Shown in pieces: positions 15,964 to 24,636 of a stretch of DNA of 64,000 bases. Location: positions 1-64,000 of the forward strand of contig NZ_CAUPIY010000002.1 in NCBI RefSeq assembly GCF_963511525.1. The letters are read 5' to 3'. The position numbers and the translations under genes were made by a program. Position 1 is the first letter of the stretch, and the number at the start of each line of letters is the position of its first letter. Below the pieces are notes generated by a model, which ran no database searches, was not told the DNA's origin, and saw nothing but the letters and a program-made list of their open reading frames with translations. The DNA comes from Mobiluncus sp963511525 (GTDB lineage Bacteria; Actinomycetota; Actinomycetes; Actinomycetales; Actinomycetaceae).

Positions 15964-17160
15964 TCACGAGTTCGTTACCTCGCGTTTTGGTGAAACGTTT
16001 AATACATTGTTTTCCCACATTTGCCCAACCGAATAATCATCCAGCCATTGGGTGTAAGCCTCTGGCTCGGGGCGATTCACGGTTGTAGCTCCGTTCTCGC
16101 GAGTCACCAGAGCCAGCTCTTGCAACGAGAACTGGTTTGCCAAAGTGACTGATTGCGTGGTGACAATGATTTTCCTCTCCGCGCTGGCAACCTCGTGAAG
16201 CATTTCAGCCAACTGATAGATAGCGAAAGGATGCAGACCAAGTTCAGGCTCATCCAAAACTATCGTCTCAGGCGGGTTGGTTTGCTGCAACAAGACGGTC
16301 AGACAAATAAACCGCAGCGTGCCGGAACTTAACCTCTCCCCAGAGAAAGTGCTATCCAGTCCTTTCTGTCTCCAGCGCAACACAGTACTGTGCGAGCCCT
16401 CATAAACCGGGTCGACCACGAAGTCCTCCAGAAAAGGTGCCACCACGCGTACCGAACGTACGATTCCCGCGTATCTCTCAGCGTCACTTTCTCTCATCCG
16501 CCACAACACCGCCGCGAGATTCCGCCCATCACTGTGAAGTCGGAAATTATCGGCGACATCGCAAGTCTGTAACACAGGCGAGCGGGACGAAGAGTCATCA
16601 AAATGGAAAACCCTGCAACCCGTGAGGATGTCTCGAATCCTTTCCTGTACCCCAGAACTCGAGTGGCGTTCATCTTCATGAGAAAGCACGGAACGACGAG
16701 CCAACGGTTTCCAGCCATTGTTGCCGTGGAAATCGTCATAGTAAGGGTCATTGTAATTTGCCGTGTCATGGAAGAAGAGACGTTCTCTCACAAGGGAAGT
16801 ATCTCCAGTACCACGGCTGAACTGGACATCATATCCACTTTTGAGTGTTGTATTTATCCAGTAATCTACGTTGATTGCAAAACATCGCGGATTAAAGCCT
16901 GAACCTCGTTCCGGTTGGTCAAAATCGGCCACCGGGTTGCCCTGAAAGAAGTGTTCGCTAAACCCACCGCTACGCGTTATTGCTTCTTGAAACGTGTCGT
17001 CAACCAGTCGAGACAGTAGCTCTATGCCCCTGAGCAGGTTAGTTTTCCCTGCACCATTCGGGCCAATCAACAGTGTTACCGGCGTGACTAGTTCAAGTGT
17101 TGCGTCTCGAATAGAAAGCAGATTTCTGATTCTAAAGGAACGAATCGCCATACCAAACAT
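15964..17160 (-). CDS. AAA_21/ABC-type ATPase, partner of DUF4276
   Basis: This 398-aa ATPase of the SMC/RecF-like ABC class begins AIRSFRIRNLLSIRDATLEL and has Walker A GPNGAGKT at residues 33-40. A signature-like RLSSGTLRFICLTVLL, Walker B TIVLDEPELGLHPFA and a switch TTQSVTLANQF follow in order. Such ATPases with short or no coiled coil act with a nuclease-like partner in OLD/PARIS-like defence pairs. The DUF4276 gene directly downstream supports that. The ATG at 17160 is chosen since GAGGCAGCTAGA precedes it; the frame is open to 17223 but without a ribosome-binding site. All motifs are intact. Confidence 0.85.
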   Translation of the reverse strand: MFGMAIRSFRIRNLLSIRDATLELVTPVTLLIGPNGAGKTNLLRGIELLSRLVDDTFQEAITRSGGFSEHFFQGNPVADFDQPERGSGFNPRCFAINVDYWINTTLKSGYDVQFSRGTGDTSLVRERLFFHDTANYNDPYYDDFHGNNGWKPLARRSVLSHEDERHSSSGVQERIRDILTGCRVFHFDDSSSRSPVLQTCDVADNFRLHSDGRNLAAVLWRMRESDAERYAGIVRSVRVVAPFLEDFVVDPVYEGSHSTVLRWRQKGLDSTFSGERLSSGTLRFICLTVLLQQTNPPETIVLDEPELGLHPFAIYQLAEMLHEVASAERKIIVTTQSVTLANQFSLQELALVTRENGATTVNRPEPEAYTQWLDDYSVGQMWENNVLNVSPKREVTNS

Positions 17161-17350
17161 TCTAGCTGCCTCGCTGAGGTAAGTACGCTCACCGGACCGA
17201 GGTAATACGCGTAAGCCCGTCATCGTTAACCAAATCGCCTGCGCGGATATCTCTCACCGCGTGAATTTGCTGTGAACTTGATGTCACTGTGTAAACGTTG
17301 CATCAAAGGTAAGACAAGACCGTTCTGTAGGGCTTGAAACGAGTCAACGT

Positions 17351-17396
17351 TTACAGTGCTGTGGCTCTGGGACATCCCAGAGCCACAGCACTGTAA
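17351..17396. repeat. Perfect 22-bp inverted repeat
   Basis: Two perfect 22-nt arms (TTACAGTGCTGTGGCTCTGG…) separated by CA. It lies between the CWB2 gene end and the ATPase gene. It may be part of a double terminator with the hairpin at 17401-17430 or an operator for the ATPase-DUF4276 pair. The remainder of 17161-17483 shows nothing else. Confidence 0.75.
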
Positions 17397-17400
17397 GCAG

Positions 17401-17430
17401 CTGGCCCCGGGAGGTAACTACCGGGGCCAG
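17401..17430 (-). terminator. Hairpin after CWB2 gene
   Basis: A 10-bp stem (CTGGCCCCGG / CCGGGGCCAG) with a 10-nt loop lies 54 bp beyond the stop of the CWB2 gene. No T-run follows on the minus strand. Confidence 0.6.
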
Positions 17431-17483
17431 ACTTTTATGAAGTTATCATCGAAACCATTGAGGTTTCACTAGAATCAAAGGAC

Positions 17484-19646
17484 TCACTGGGCGATGTTTA
17501 CAGTAACGTCTGCATCCGCACCAGCGGAAACCGTCTTCGCTGCCCCGGTGCCGTCCTCGTCAACCTTGACCGTCACTTTAATAGTGCCAGTAACTGCACC
17601 ATGGTGATTTTCGTCGGTAGCGGTAACCTTGCAAGCCTTTGCGACGTCATCCCAATCAACAGTGAATTTAACCTTGCCAGTACCAGGATTAGTAGCAGCA
17701 AGCTCGGTTTTATCGATAGCGCAGGTGTACACGGCAGGCGCAGCCTTAGCACCAGTCACAGGAACCGAAGCCGTACCATCAGCAGCATTGATTGGGCTGC
17801 CAGTTACTGCACCCAAGGTCGGCTTAGCAGAAGCAGTAGCAGCCGGAGTAGCCGGGGTGGTGTCCTTTACCTTGCATACGGACTTGGTGCCGATGAGGTC
17901 GGTAACGGTGGACAGAACCTCGTCGGACAGTACGCCAGTACCGCCTACACCGTAGACCGAGATCTTGTTACCGTTCCAGCACAACAGGTGGGTAGCCACG
18001 TTAGCGGTGAACTCAGGAATCTTGGTGTCGTTACGCACCAATAGAATCGGGCCGCCCTTCAATTGGCCTGCGGTCAGGGAGTCAGCTAGGCGAGTGCCGT
18101 TAGCCACGTAAGCAGCGGTCACATTGTTATGCTTGGCGAACCAGTTAGCAATGAGCTGAGCAGTCTCGAAACGATCCGCACCACCGAAACGCTGCACGGT
18201 CTTCGGAGCAATCTTGTCAAACTCCAAACGCCACTGAGCCTTCAGCGACGCACGCTGCTTTTCAGAAGTCTCCAACCACTTCTTGTCATTGTCCAAAGTG
18301 TACTTGGCCACTTCCGCAATCTGAGCAAACTGATTGGTCACACCCGAGGCAGCCGTCTTGTGCTTTTGGGAAGCTACCGCAATCGGAAAAGCGATAGTGC
18401 CCTGATGCTTCGAATCATTCCACACCTTGTCCAGCTCATCGGTAGCCTTCTTGACAGCATCCTTGTAAGTCTGGGTCGCCTCGATAGCCTCGTAGTTCAC
18501 GCTCTTAGCATTCTTATTAGCATCTAGGTTATAGAACTTCGGGTCATCTGTAACGACACCGGTACCGTACAAGCTCTCCAGGTTAGTCTGGATTCCGGCG
18601 TAAGCCTGCGCAGGGGTTTTACCCGGGTTGGTCACAAACCAGTTAGAAATCTGCTGTTTCTCATTAGAAACTGCGTTAGCCCAAGAATCGTAGTTAGCCG
18701 AAGCAGCCTCAACCACATGCTTCAAACCGCCAAAATTGGCCTTATCAGACATGTCAGTTCCGGTCTTGTCCTTCATACCATCGATGAGGAAATCCAGCTC
18801 GTCAATCTTGTCACGCAAGTTAGGAATGCTGTAAGAGGTCTCCCACTTGTTACCCAAAGCCTTGATAACCCAAGCATCATTCACGGTAGCGTCCGCAACC
18901 GCGCCGGTACCACCCAGAGCAGAGAACTGAGTCGGCAAAGCCTTCTTAATGAACTCCGCCACAACCTCAGGAATCTTACCATCAGGCTGAACCAGCAAGA
19001 TAGCGCCATCATCCAGAGTACCAGCCACCATCGAGTCAACCACGTGCTCGTTAGCGCCGTTAGCCAGGTAAGCATTCGTCAAATAGCTACCCTTGTCCCA
19101 AACCCGGCCAGCAAAAGACGTGTTGCCCTTCAAGGACTCAGAGTAAATGTAGTCCGCGATAGCCACGGAAGTCGCGTAACGATCCTTACCAGCCAAACGA
19201 GAAGTCTTCTTAACCTTCATCGCATCCTTGACCGCGTTCAAGGTGTTATCGCTAATGACGCCGTCGCCACCAATAGCCACAACCTCTTTAATGCCCGCGA
19301 ACTTAGCATCAGTAAAGAACTTGCCGACAGCGGAAGCCACGTAAGAGTTGTTGTACACGAAAGCAATCGGGCCATCAGTCAACATACCAGCCGTAGCTGC
19401 GTCAACCATGTTCGCATCAGCTGCGGACACAATGTACAAACGCTCCGCAGCCTTACCAGCAAACTGAGCCTCAGCCACCTGCAGTGAAGTCTGAACACGA
19501 TCCAAACCACCGAGACGCTCCAACTTCATGATAGAGCCGGGCAAAGACATGTCAGCAGCCACAGCAGCCGGAGCAGCCACGCCACCCATCGAAGCAATCA
19601 ACGCCACCGAAGCAGCGCCAACCACAAACTTCTTCTTCAAATTCAT
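17484..19646 (-). CDS. Secreted CWB2 protein with extra C-terminal domain
   Basis: This 720-aa exported protein begins with a 32-residue signal peptide nearly identical to that of the CWB2 protein at 2258 (MNLKKKFVVGAAS). CWB2 modules start near residues 39 (RLGGLDRVQTS), 149 (RLAGKDRYATS) and 485 (RFGGADRFETA). The part between 250 and 480 is helical and shares no obvious sequence with its paralogue. After an Ala/Pro/Thr linker (about 595-610) a 110-residue beta-rich tail (KFTVDWDDVAKACKVTATD, TIKVTVKV) resembles an Ig-like fold and is absent from the paralogue. The alternative TTG start is at 19652. A GlxR/CRP-type site lies about 300 bp upstream. Surface adhesion is a likely but unproven role. 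Confidence 0.88.
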   Translation of the reverse strand: MNLKKKFVVGAASVALIASMGGVAAPAAVAADMSLPGSIMKLERLGGLDRVQTSLQVAEAQFAGKAAERLYIVSAADANMVDAATAGMLTDGPIAFVYNNSYVASAVGKFFTDAKFAGIKEVVAIGGDGVISDNTLNAVKDAMKVKKTSRLAGKDRYATSVAIADYIYSESLKGNTSFAGRVWDKGSYLTNAYLANGANEHVVDSMVAGTLDDGAILLVQPDGKIPEVVAEFIKKALPTQFSALGGTGAVADATVNDAWVIKALGNKWETSYSIPNLRDKIDELDFLIDGMKDKTGTDMSDKANFGGLKHVVEAASANYDSWANAVSNEKQQISNWFVTNPGKTPAQAYAGIQTNLESLYGTGVVTDDPKFYNLDANKNAKSVNYEAIEATQTYKDAVKKATDELDKVWNDSKHQGTIAFPIAVASQKHKTAASGVTNQFAQIAEVAKYTLDNDKKWLETSEKQRASLKAQWRLEFDKIAPKTVQRFGGADRFETAQLIANWFAKHNNVTAAYVANGTRLADSLTAGQLKGGPILLVRNDTKIPEFTANVATHLLCWNGNKISVYGVGGTGVLSDEVLSTVTDLIGTKSVCKVKDTTPATPAATASAKPTLGAVTGSPINAADGTASVPVTGAKAAPAVYTCAIDKTELAATNPGTGKVKFTVDWDDVAKACKVTATDENHHGAVTGTIKVTVKVDEDGTGAAKTVSAGADADVTVNIAQ

Positions 19647-19657
19647 CTTCAAAAAAA

Positions 19658-19680
19658 CCCTTCTTCTGGGTAATAAAGGG
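19658..19680 (-). promoter_or_regulatory. Conserved leader and RBS of CWB2 gene (copy 3)
   Basis: The 23-nt leader is identical to those at 30-52 and 2224-2246, although the sequence further upstream is unrelated and lacks the long palindrome. Conservation therefore belongs to the leader itself. Confidence 0.55.
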
Positions 19681-19941
19681 TGGAATTTTTTAAACCACCC
19701 AGGTGATCCAGGACGGAAGCACCCGGGAAAAGTCTACACCACCCAAGTGTTCTGTCAATAATGCGAGAGGCCTTGAGTCGCGTTTTTACGCCACTTTCGA
19801 GCCTCACGCTTCCGGGAAACCCCGGAACCAAGGAATCCGCCAAGCCCTGCGGCTATCAGCCTAAAGGTAGGCAGAAACCTTGCTAACACCCTGTATATGT
19901 AAAGGCTTGGAGCAATCTTACACGAAACCTCGAAAATCGAG

Positions 19942-19957
19942 TGTGATTTAGGTCACA
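19942..19957. promoter_or_regulatory. GlxR/CRP-type operator
   Basis: TGTGATTTAGGTCACA matches the actinobacterial GlxR consensus TGTGAnnTAnnTCACA at every fixed position. It lies in the 379-bp gap upstream of the CWB2 gene (19646, -) and beyond the 3' end of the rloB gene, so the CWB2 gene is the likely target. At about 295 bp from the start codon it suggests a distant promoter or an activating site. The rest of the gap shows no gene. Confidence 0.6.
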
Positions 19958-20025
19958 CTTGTGGGTTTAGGAGGGCTAGCAGACACGAACACAGCAGTGC
20001 CGTATCGGGTCCGAGTACCGACCGC

Positions 20026-20627
20026 TTAGAAAATTCCATTCTCCAAAGCATCAATCAGCCACGGTATGGCCGAGGAAGGATTGGGGCCAATCCGACCCGG
20101 TGCCATTTCAGGCCAGAGAGCCCTCGCACGTTTACAGGCATCGCGATAGTTACTCATGGGAAAATTGCGAGAGAGCTCTTTGCCATTTCTGCCCGTCGTC
20201 AAATTTAACTTACTGACCTCGTCGTCTAGACGAGAGCCAGAAATTTCCCTCCGGCAGTCTGAAACGTGCAGTAATAACCACAGCTCAAACTGAGGATTAG
20301 TCACGACGACCCTAATCTGATTTTCTGCTGCCTCGCGCAACACTCCTTGAAGCTTGGCGTGTTGGTCCACATCCACCACCAAACAATAATGGTCGTATAG
20401 ACCACTGTGCCTCTCCTTTTCAGCCAGACACTTTGAAAGCAGCTTCGAAGGCTCGCCTTCTCCAGGAATCACCTTCACATCTACAGCGGCCTTCTCGGAG
20501 CGCAGTTCCCTCGCCAGGAGTTGGAAATAAGTCTGTTCGACTTATGGGCGGAACCTTCCACGATTACCAAGATCTTTTGCCTGGTCCGACGCAGCTTAAC
20601 GGACTTGTCTCGCCTTGACACGGTCAC
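20026..20627 (-). pseudogene. RloB/AbiLii-like defence protein, frameshifted
   Basis: From a GTG at 20627 overlapping the ATPase stop (GTGA) the frame reads KLRRTRQKILVIVEGSA, the usual RloB start, then runs into HKSNRL and stops. The family sequence resumes in another frame as VEQTYFQLLARELRSEKAAV, KVIPGEGEP, CLVVDVDQH and NPQFELWLLLHV, and ends normally at 20026. A one-base excess (or two-base loss) near 20535-20545 explains the break. RloB (PF13707) includes AbiLii, needed for AbiL abortive infection in Lactococcus. As read, only the C-terminal 150 residues could be made (from GTG 20478), without the conserved N-terminal EG-containing strand. Confidence 0.8.
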
Positions 20628-22036
20628 GCTCCGTCCGAATCATCCAAAACCAATCTGGAAATGAGAGATGGAGCCAAAATCGGCACTCCTCCGTACCTGC
20701 CCTCCAAATATTGCTTGGCAACGTTGGTCTTTGATTTGATGTCGGTAAAGTCGCCAAGCGAAAATAACTCGCTGGATCCATCATTGCCTTTCTCTGTTAT
20801 CCAGATTTGGTGCCGATTCAAGTCCACCTCTGATTGGGGAAGCAACAGAGAAACGTCGTGGGAAGTAAAGATTAGCTGGGCGCCGTGAGGATTGGATTCG
20901 GGGTTCAGGAACAGCTCTACCACAAGCTTTGTCAAGCTGGGGTGGAGGTCTGCGTCAAGCTCATCGGCAAACAGAACACCGCCACTTTTGAGAGTGGTAA
21001 CCACCGGAACTATTAACGAAAGCCACACGATTGTTCCCGCAGATTCATCGCCCAAACTAAAGACCACCGGGTTAGAATCATCAGCCGAACGATGCCGAAA
21101 ACGTAGCGCACGCCGCATGGCTTTGCCCTGATTCTGCTGGTCAATAGCATCAGGCGGAGCTGATTCGCTTTCCTGGGAGGGATTTGCACTTCCAGAAGCC
21201 AGAACAACGAGCCGCTCCAAAAGTTGCGATATTTCAGGATTAATCTCTGCTTCCTCCTGATCCAGAAGCACATCCTCTATGCCCGTGTCGGCCGCGCGAG
21301 CTAAATCAGAAAAATCCTCCATAGACATCAGTCCCGCAGCAAGTTGCTCCATTAGAATACTGAGTCTGAGGTCGATTTCATGATTCGTGTCGTTCAAGAC
21401 TCGCAGCCCATGCAGCAACGCATTCGCTAGAGTGGACTGCAGGGGACTGCCTAACTTTAGACCTCGGGACAACACTAACTCGCGTGGCGCAACGTCAAAT
21501 TTAAAATTGTCTCCCATGCTCTCAGTCGGAATTTTCGCATTACCCCAAACAATTTTAGGTTTCGGATTGGCGGCTTCTCGTTCCCACAGCGTAGTCGGAC
21601 GCTGCGAAGCATAGAATTGCATCAGCTCATGCTTGATGCCATTCCCGTCAACCGTGAACTCAAAGTGATAGCGAACTCCACTTCCCTGGGAGTCATCTGC
21701 ATTGACTTTAGGCTCTAGCACGAAGTCAATTGCATAGCGGCTTTCATCTGTGACGCTTGTTTTTCCCAAGCGGAATGGGTCTCTGACCATATCAGAGCCA
21801 TCAAGCCAGCTTCCCGAAGACTGCGTAATAGCCGCTAAAATATATGAAACAGCACGCAAAACCGAGGTTTTGCCCGAAGCATTTGCGCCATAGATTGCAG
21901 CCACCGGAAATACGCAATCGCCCCACCCCTGGCCAGCAACTGGCCGCTTCTTAGTAAAGGACGGACGGCTCAAATCCAGAACGAATCCATCGCGGAAATT
22001 GCGGTGATTGGAAACCTCAATTTTGATAATTTTCAT
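20624..22036 (-). CDS. RloA/AbiLi-like AAA ATPase
   Basis: This 470-aa ABC/SMC-type ATPase starts MKIIKIEVSNHRNF. Walker A GANASGKT is at residues 50-57, a signature region near FSLGDESAGTIVWLSLI, Walker B GVLFADELDADLHPSL and the H-loop IFTSHDVSLLL follow. ATPases of this type pair with RloB proteins in restriction-linked (Rlo) loci and in AbiL; the downstream rloB overlapping by 4 nt fits. The ATG at 22036 is chosen as the conserved family start; the open frame upstream to 22138 has no homologous character. Motifs are complete, but with rloB frameshifted the pair may be silent. Target and trigger are unknown. Confidence 0.85.
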   Translation of the reverse strand: MKIIKIEVSNHRNFRDGFVLDLSRPSFTKKRPVAGQGWGDCVFPVAAIYGANASGKTSVLRAVSYILAAITQSSGSWLDGSDMVRDPFRLGKTSVTDESRYAIDFVLEPKVNADDSQGSGVRYHFEFTVDGNGIKHELMQFYASQRPTTLWEREAANPKPKIVWGNAKIPTESMGDNFKFDVAPRELVLSRGLKLGSPLQSTLANALLHGLRVLNDTNHEIDLRLSILMEQLAAGLMSMEDFSDLARAADTGIEDVLLDQEEAEINPEISQLLERLVVLASGSANPSQESESAPPDAIDQQNQGKAMRRALRFRHRSADDSNPVVFSLGDESAGTIVWLSLIVPVVTTLKSGGVLFADELDADLHPSLTKLVVELFLNPESNPHGAQLIFTSHDVSLLLPQSEVDLNRHQIWITEKGNDGSSELFSLGDFTDIKSKTNVAKQYLEGRYGGVPILAPSLISRLVLDDSDGA

Positions 22037-22171
22037 ATAACTACTATATCCCAAATGGCATTTTATGAAAATTTTTTTCAGAAATTGCGTTTTCAATTCG
22101 AGGAACGACCGGCATGTACAGCAGCTCTCAACCGACACAGGCGCCCAGTTCCCTGTCGCAGGGGATTCCTC

Positions 22172-22238
22172 ACGTGTAAAGCTTTTTTACACGTCGAGAA
22201 AACGTGTAAAGAAATTCGGAAATTCTTTACACGTTTTC
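22172..22238 (-). terminator. Two consecutive related hairpins downstream of glgB
   Basis: Hairpin one pairs ACGTGTAAA (22172-22180) with TTTACACGT (22186-22194); hairpin two pairs GAAAACGTGTAAAGAA (22198-22213) with its complement (22223-22238). The shared core ACGTGTAAAG makes four alternating arms that could pair in alternative ways. The position between glgB (3' end 22375) and the rloA start suggests termination of glgE-glgB, or operators for rloA. Confidence 0.6.
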
Positions 22239-22290
22239 CCAAACGCGCTGGTAGACCCCAGACGCACGCGCACGCTACAGCGGCGCGGGC

Positions 22291-22307
22291 CGCAACGCCC
22301 TTGTGAA
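22291..22307 (-). repeat. Dispersed repeat TTCACAAGGGCGTTGCG
   Basis: A single copy of the short repeat that is tandemly arrayed at 27295-27491 and present at 37081-37142. It lies 70 bp beyond the glgB stop. The rest of 22037-22374 contains only the hairpins above. Confidence 0.6.
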
Positions 22308-22374
22308 ACGAAAACCTACCGCGGGCGAGCGGAATTCCAATCATTCGGCTCCCACGATGGACGCCGCGAACCCC

Positions 22375-24597
22375 CTAGCGCGGGCGGTACGGGTTATCCT
22401 CGGCGGGGCGCAGAATCACGACGCCGAGCGGGGGAATCCGCAAAGACACCGAGCAGGGCCGGTTGTTCCAGGGAATCTCCTCGGCCGTGACCTGGCCGAG
22501 GTTACCCACGCCGGAACCGCCGTAAACTTCGGCGTCCGTGTTTAGTATCTCGTCCCACTTGCCGGCAAACGGCAGGCCGACCCGGAACGGATCGTGGGGG
22601 TTGCCGCTAAAGTTCGCCACCACCGCCAACAGATGACCCGAATCAATCCCCGAGGGATCCGATTCTGCCACGGAGCGGCGCAGATAGGTGATCAAGTTGT
22701 GGTCGGCATCACTGGGCTCAATCCACTCGAACCCGCGATAGTCATCACACCACAGCGCGGGGTTGGACGCATACAGGTGGTTCAAATCGGTGACCAGCTG
22801 GCGAATCCCCTGATGCTCGGGAATGTCCAGGTGCCACCAATCCAGGGACGCCCCCGAATTCCATTCCGCGCCCTGGCCAAACTCAGAGCCCATGAAGATG
22901 AGCTGCTTGCCGGGATGCGTCCACTGGTAGGCGAACAGCAGGCGCAATCCGGCCAGCTGGCGCCAGTAATCGCCGGGCATCTTGGACAGCAACGAACCTT
23001 TGCCGTGCACGACCTCATCGTGGGACAGCGGCAGGACAAAGTTCTCTGAAAAGGCGTAGACCAGGCTAAACGTCAGCTCGTTGTGGTGCCACTTGCGGTT
23101 GACCGGGTCCTCCGCCAAGTAGCGCAGGGTGTCGTTCATCCAACCCATGTTCCACTTGAAACCAAAGCCCAGGCCGCCTTCGGAAGTCGGCTGGGTGACG
23201 CCGGGCCACGCGGTCGATTCCTCGGCAATCATGACCGTGCCGGGGCAAACCCGATAGCAGGTCGCGGTGACTTCTTGCAGCAGGGCGATGGCCTCGAGGT
23301 TTTCCCGCCCGCCGTACTGGTTCGGGTGCCACTGGCCCTCTTTGCGGGAATAATCCAAGTAAAGCATCGACGCCACCGCGTCCACCCGCAGGCCGTCGAT
23401 GTGGAAGTCCTCCATCCAGTACAGGGCATTGGCTACCAGGAAGTTCTTCACTTCGCGCCGGCCGTAGTTGAACACCAGCGTCCCCCAGTCGGGGTGCTCG
23501 CCGCGCTGCGGATCGGGGTCCTCGTACAGAGCCGTGCCATCGAACCCGGCCAGCGCCCAGTCGTCCTTCGGGAAGTGCGCCGGAACCCAGTCCAAAATGA
23601 CGCCAATCCCGTTTTGGTGCAACACATCCACCAGGTAGCGGAAGTCGTCAGGAGTGCCGTAGCGCGCGGTCGGAGCGAAGTATGACGTGCACTGATACCC
23701 CCAGGACGGACCAAACGGGTGTTCCGCCACCGGCATGAACTCCACGTGGGTGAAGCCCATTTCCTTTACGTAAGGCACCAGGTGTTCGGCCAGGTCACGG
23801 TAGCCGTAGCCTTCTTTCCACGAGCCGACATGGCATTCGTAGATGCTCATCGGCTGGGCGTGAATCGGGTGTTCCTCGACGTTCGCGGCGCGCTGTTCCA
23901 TCCATTCGTCGTCGTTCCAGGTGTGGAATTTGTCGGTGACGACCGAGGCTGTGGCGGGCGGGATTTCAGTAGCGCGGGCCATCGGGTCGGCCTTTTGCCG
24001 CCAGTTTCCGTCCGGGCCTTTGATGTCGTATTTGTAGCGTGCGCCTATCTCGACACCGGGGATGAACAGCTCCCATACGCCCGACGCGCCGAGGCTGCGC
24101 ATCGCGCACCCCGACCCGTCCCAAAAGTTGAAGTCCCCCACGACCTTCACCGCTTGTGCGTTCGGCGCCCACACCGCGAAAGCCACGCCCTTCACAACCC
24201 CAAGCGGACCCTCGTACTCCTTAATATGTGCACCCAAAACGTCCCACAAGCGCTCGTGACGGCCTTCTGAAATGAGGTAAGTGTCCATTTCGCCCAAGGT
24301 CGGCAGGAAGCGGTAGGGGTCGTCCCCCAAGACTTCCTGGTCGCCGTAGGTCACTTTCACGCGGTAGTCCTCGACTTCGGCGTGCGGGATGACGGCGACC
24401 CACACCCCGTCCTGTTCGTGTTCAGCAGGGAATTCGCCGTGCTCGGTGACGATGGTGACGCTTTGCGCCATGTGACGCACGGTGCGGATGGTGACGTCCT
24501 CACCGTCCGAGTGCGGTCCCAGCACCGAGTGCGGGGCGTAGTAATTCGCGTAGGCGACCTGGTTCAAAAGTTCCGGGGAAACGGTGATTTTAGCCAT
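22375..24597 (-). CDS. glgB: 1,4-alpha-glucan branching enzyme
   Basis: This 740-aa GH13 enzyme forms alpha-1,6 branches in glycogen or other alpha-glucans. Two N-terminal beta-sandwich (CBM48-type) regions are followed by the catalytic barrel: ILDWVPAHFPKDDWAL, GLRVDAVASMLYLDYSR (nucleophile Asp near 402), MIAEESTAWPGV (acid/base Glu near 457) and LPLSHDEVVHGKGSL (Asp near 525). The GlgB-specific GGRENLEAIALLQ is present. Length matches actinobacterial GlgB. It lies 39 bp after glgE on the same strand, the standard GlgE-pathway operon. The ATG is preceded by GAAAGAA at suitable distance. Confidence 0.97.
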   Translation of the reverse strand: MAKITVSPELLNQVAYANYYAPHSVLGPHSDGEDVTIRTVRHMAQSVTIVTEHGEFPAEHEQDGVWVAVIPHAEVEDYRVKVTYGDQEVLGDDPYRFLPTLGEMDTYLISEGRHERLWDVLGAHIKEYEGPLGVVKGVAFAVWAPNAQAVKVVGDFNFWDGSGCAMRSLGASGVWELFIPGVEIGARYKYDIKGPDGNWRQKADPMARATEIPPATASVVTDKFHTWNDDEWMEQRAANVEEHPIHAQPMSIYECHVGSWKEGYGYRDLAEHLVPYVKEMGFTHVEFMPVAEHPFGPSWGYQCTSYFAPTARYGTPDDFRYLVDVLHQNGIGVILDWVPAHFPKDDWALAGFDGTALYEDPDPQRGEHPDWGTLVFNYGRREVKNFLVANALYWMEDFHIDGLRVDAVASMLYLDYSRKEGQWHPNQYGGRENLEAIALLQEVTATCYRVCPGTVMIAEESTAWPGVTQPTSEGGLGFGFKWNMGWMNDTLRYLAEDPVNRKWHHNELTFSLVYAFSENFVLPLSHDEVVHGKGSLLSKMPGDYWRQLAGLRLLFAYQWTHPGKQLIFMGSEFGQGAEWNSGASLDWWHLDIPEHQGIRQLVTDLNHLYASNPALWCDDYRGFEWIEPSDADHNLITYLRRSVAESDPSGIDSGHLLAVVANFSGNPHDPFRVGLPFAGKWDEILNTDAEVYGGSGVGNLGQVTAEEIPWNNRPCSVSLRIPPLGVVILRPAEDNPYRPR

Positions 24598-24636
24598 GGG
24601 GTAATTCTTTCATATTTTGCTAGGCGATGTTTGGGT

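Noticed and set aside
17257..17277. TGTGAACTTGATGTCAC considered as a second GlxR site.
   Set aside because: The half-sites are 8 bp apart instead of 6 and the TA centre is missing.
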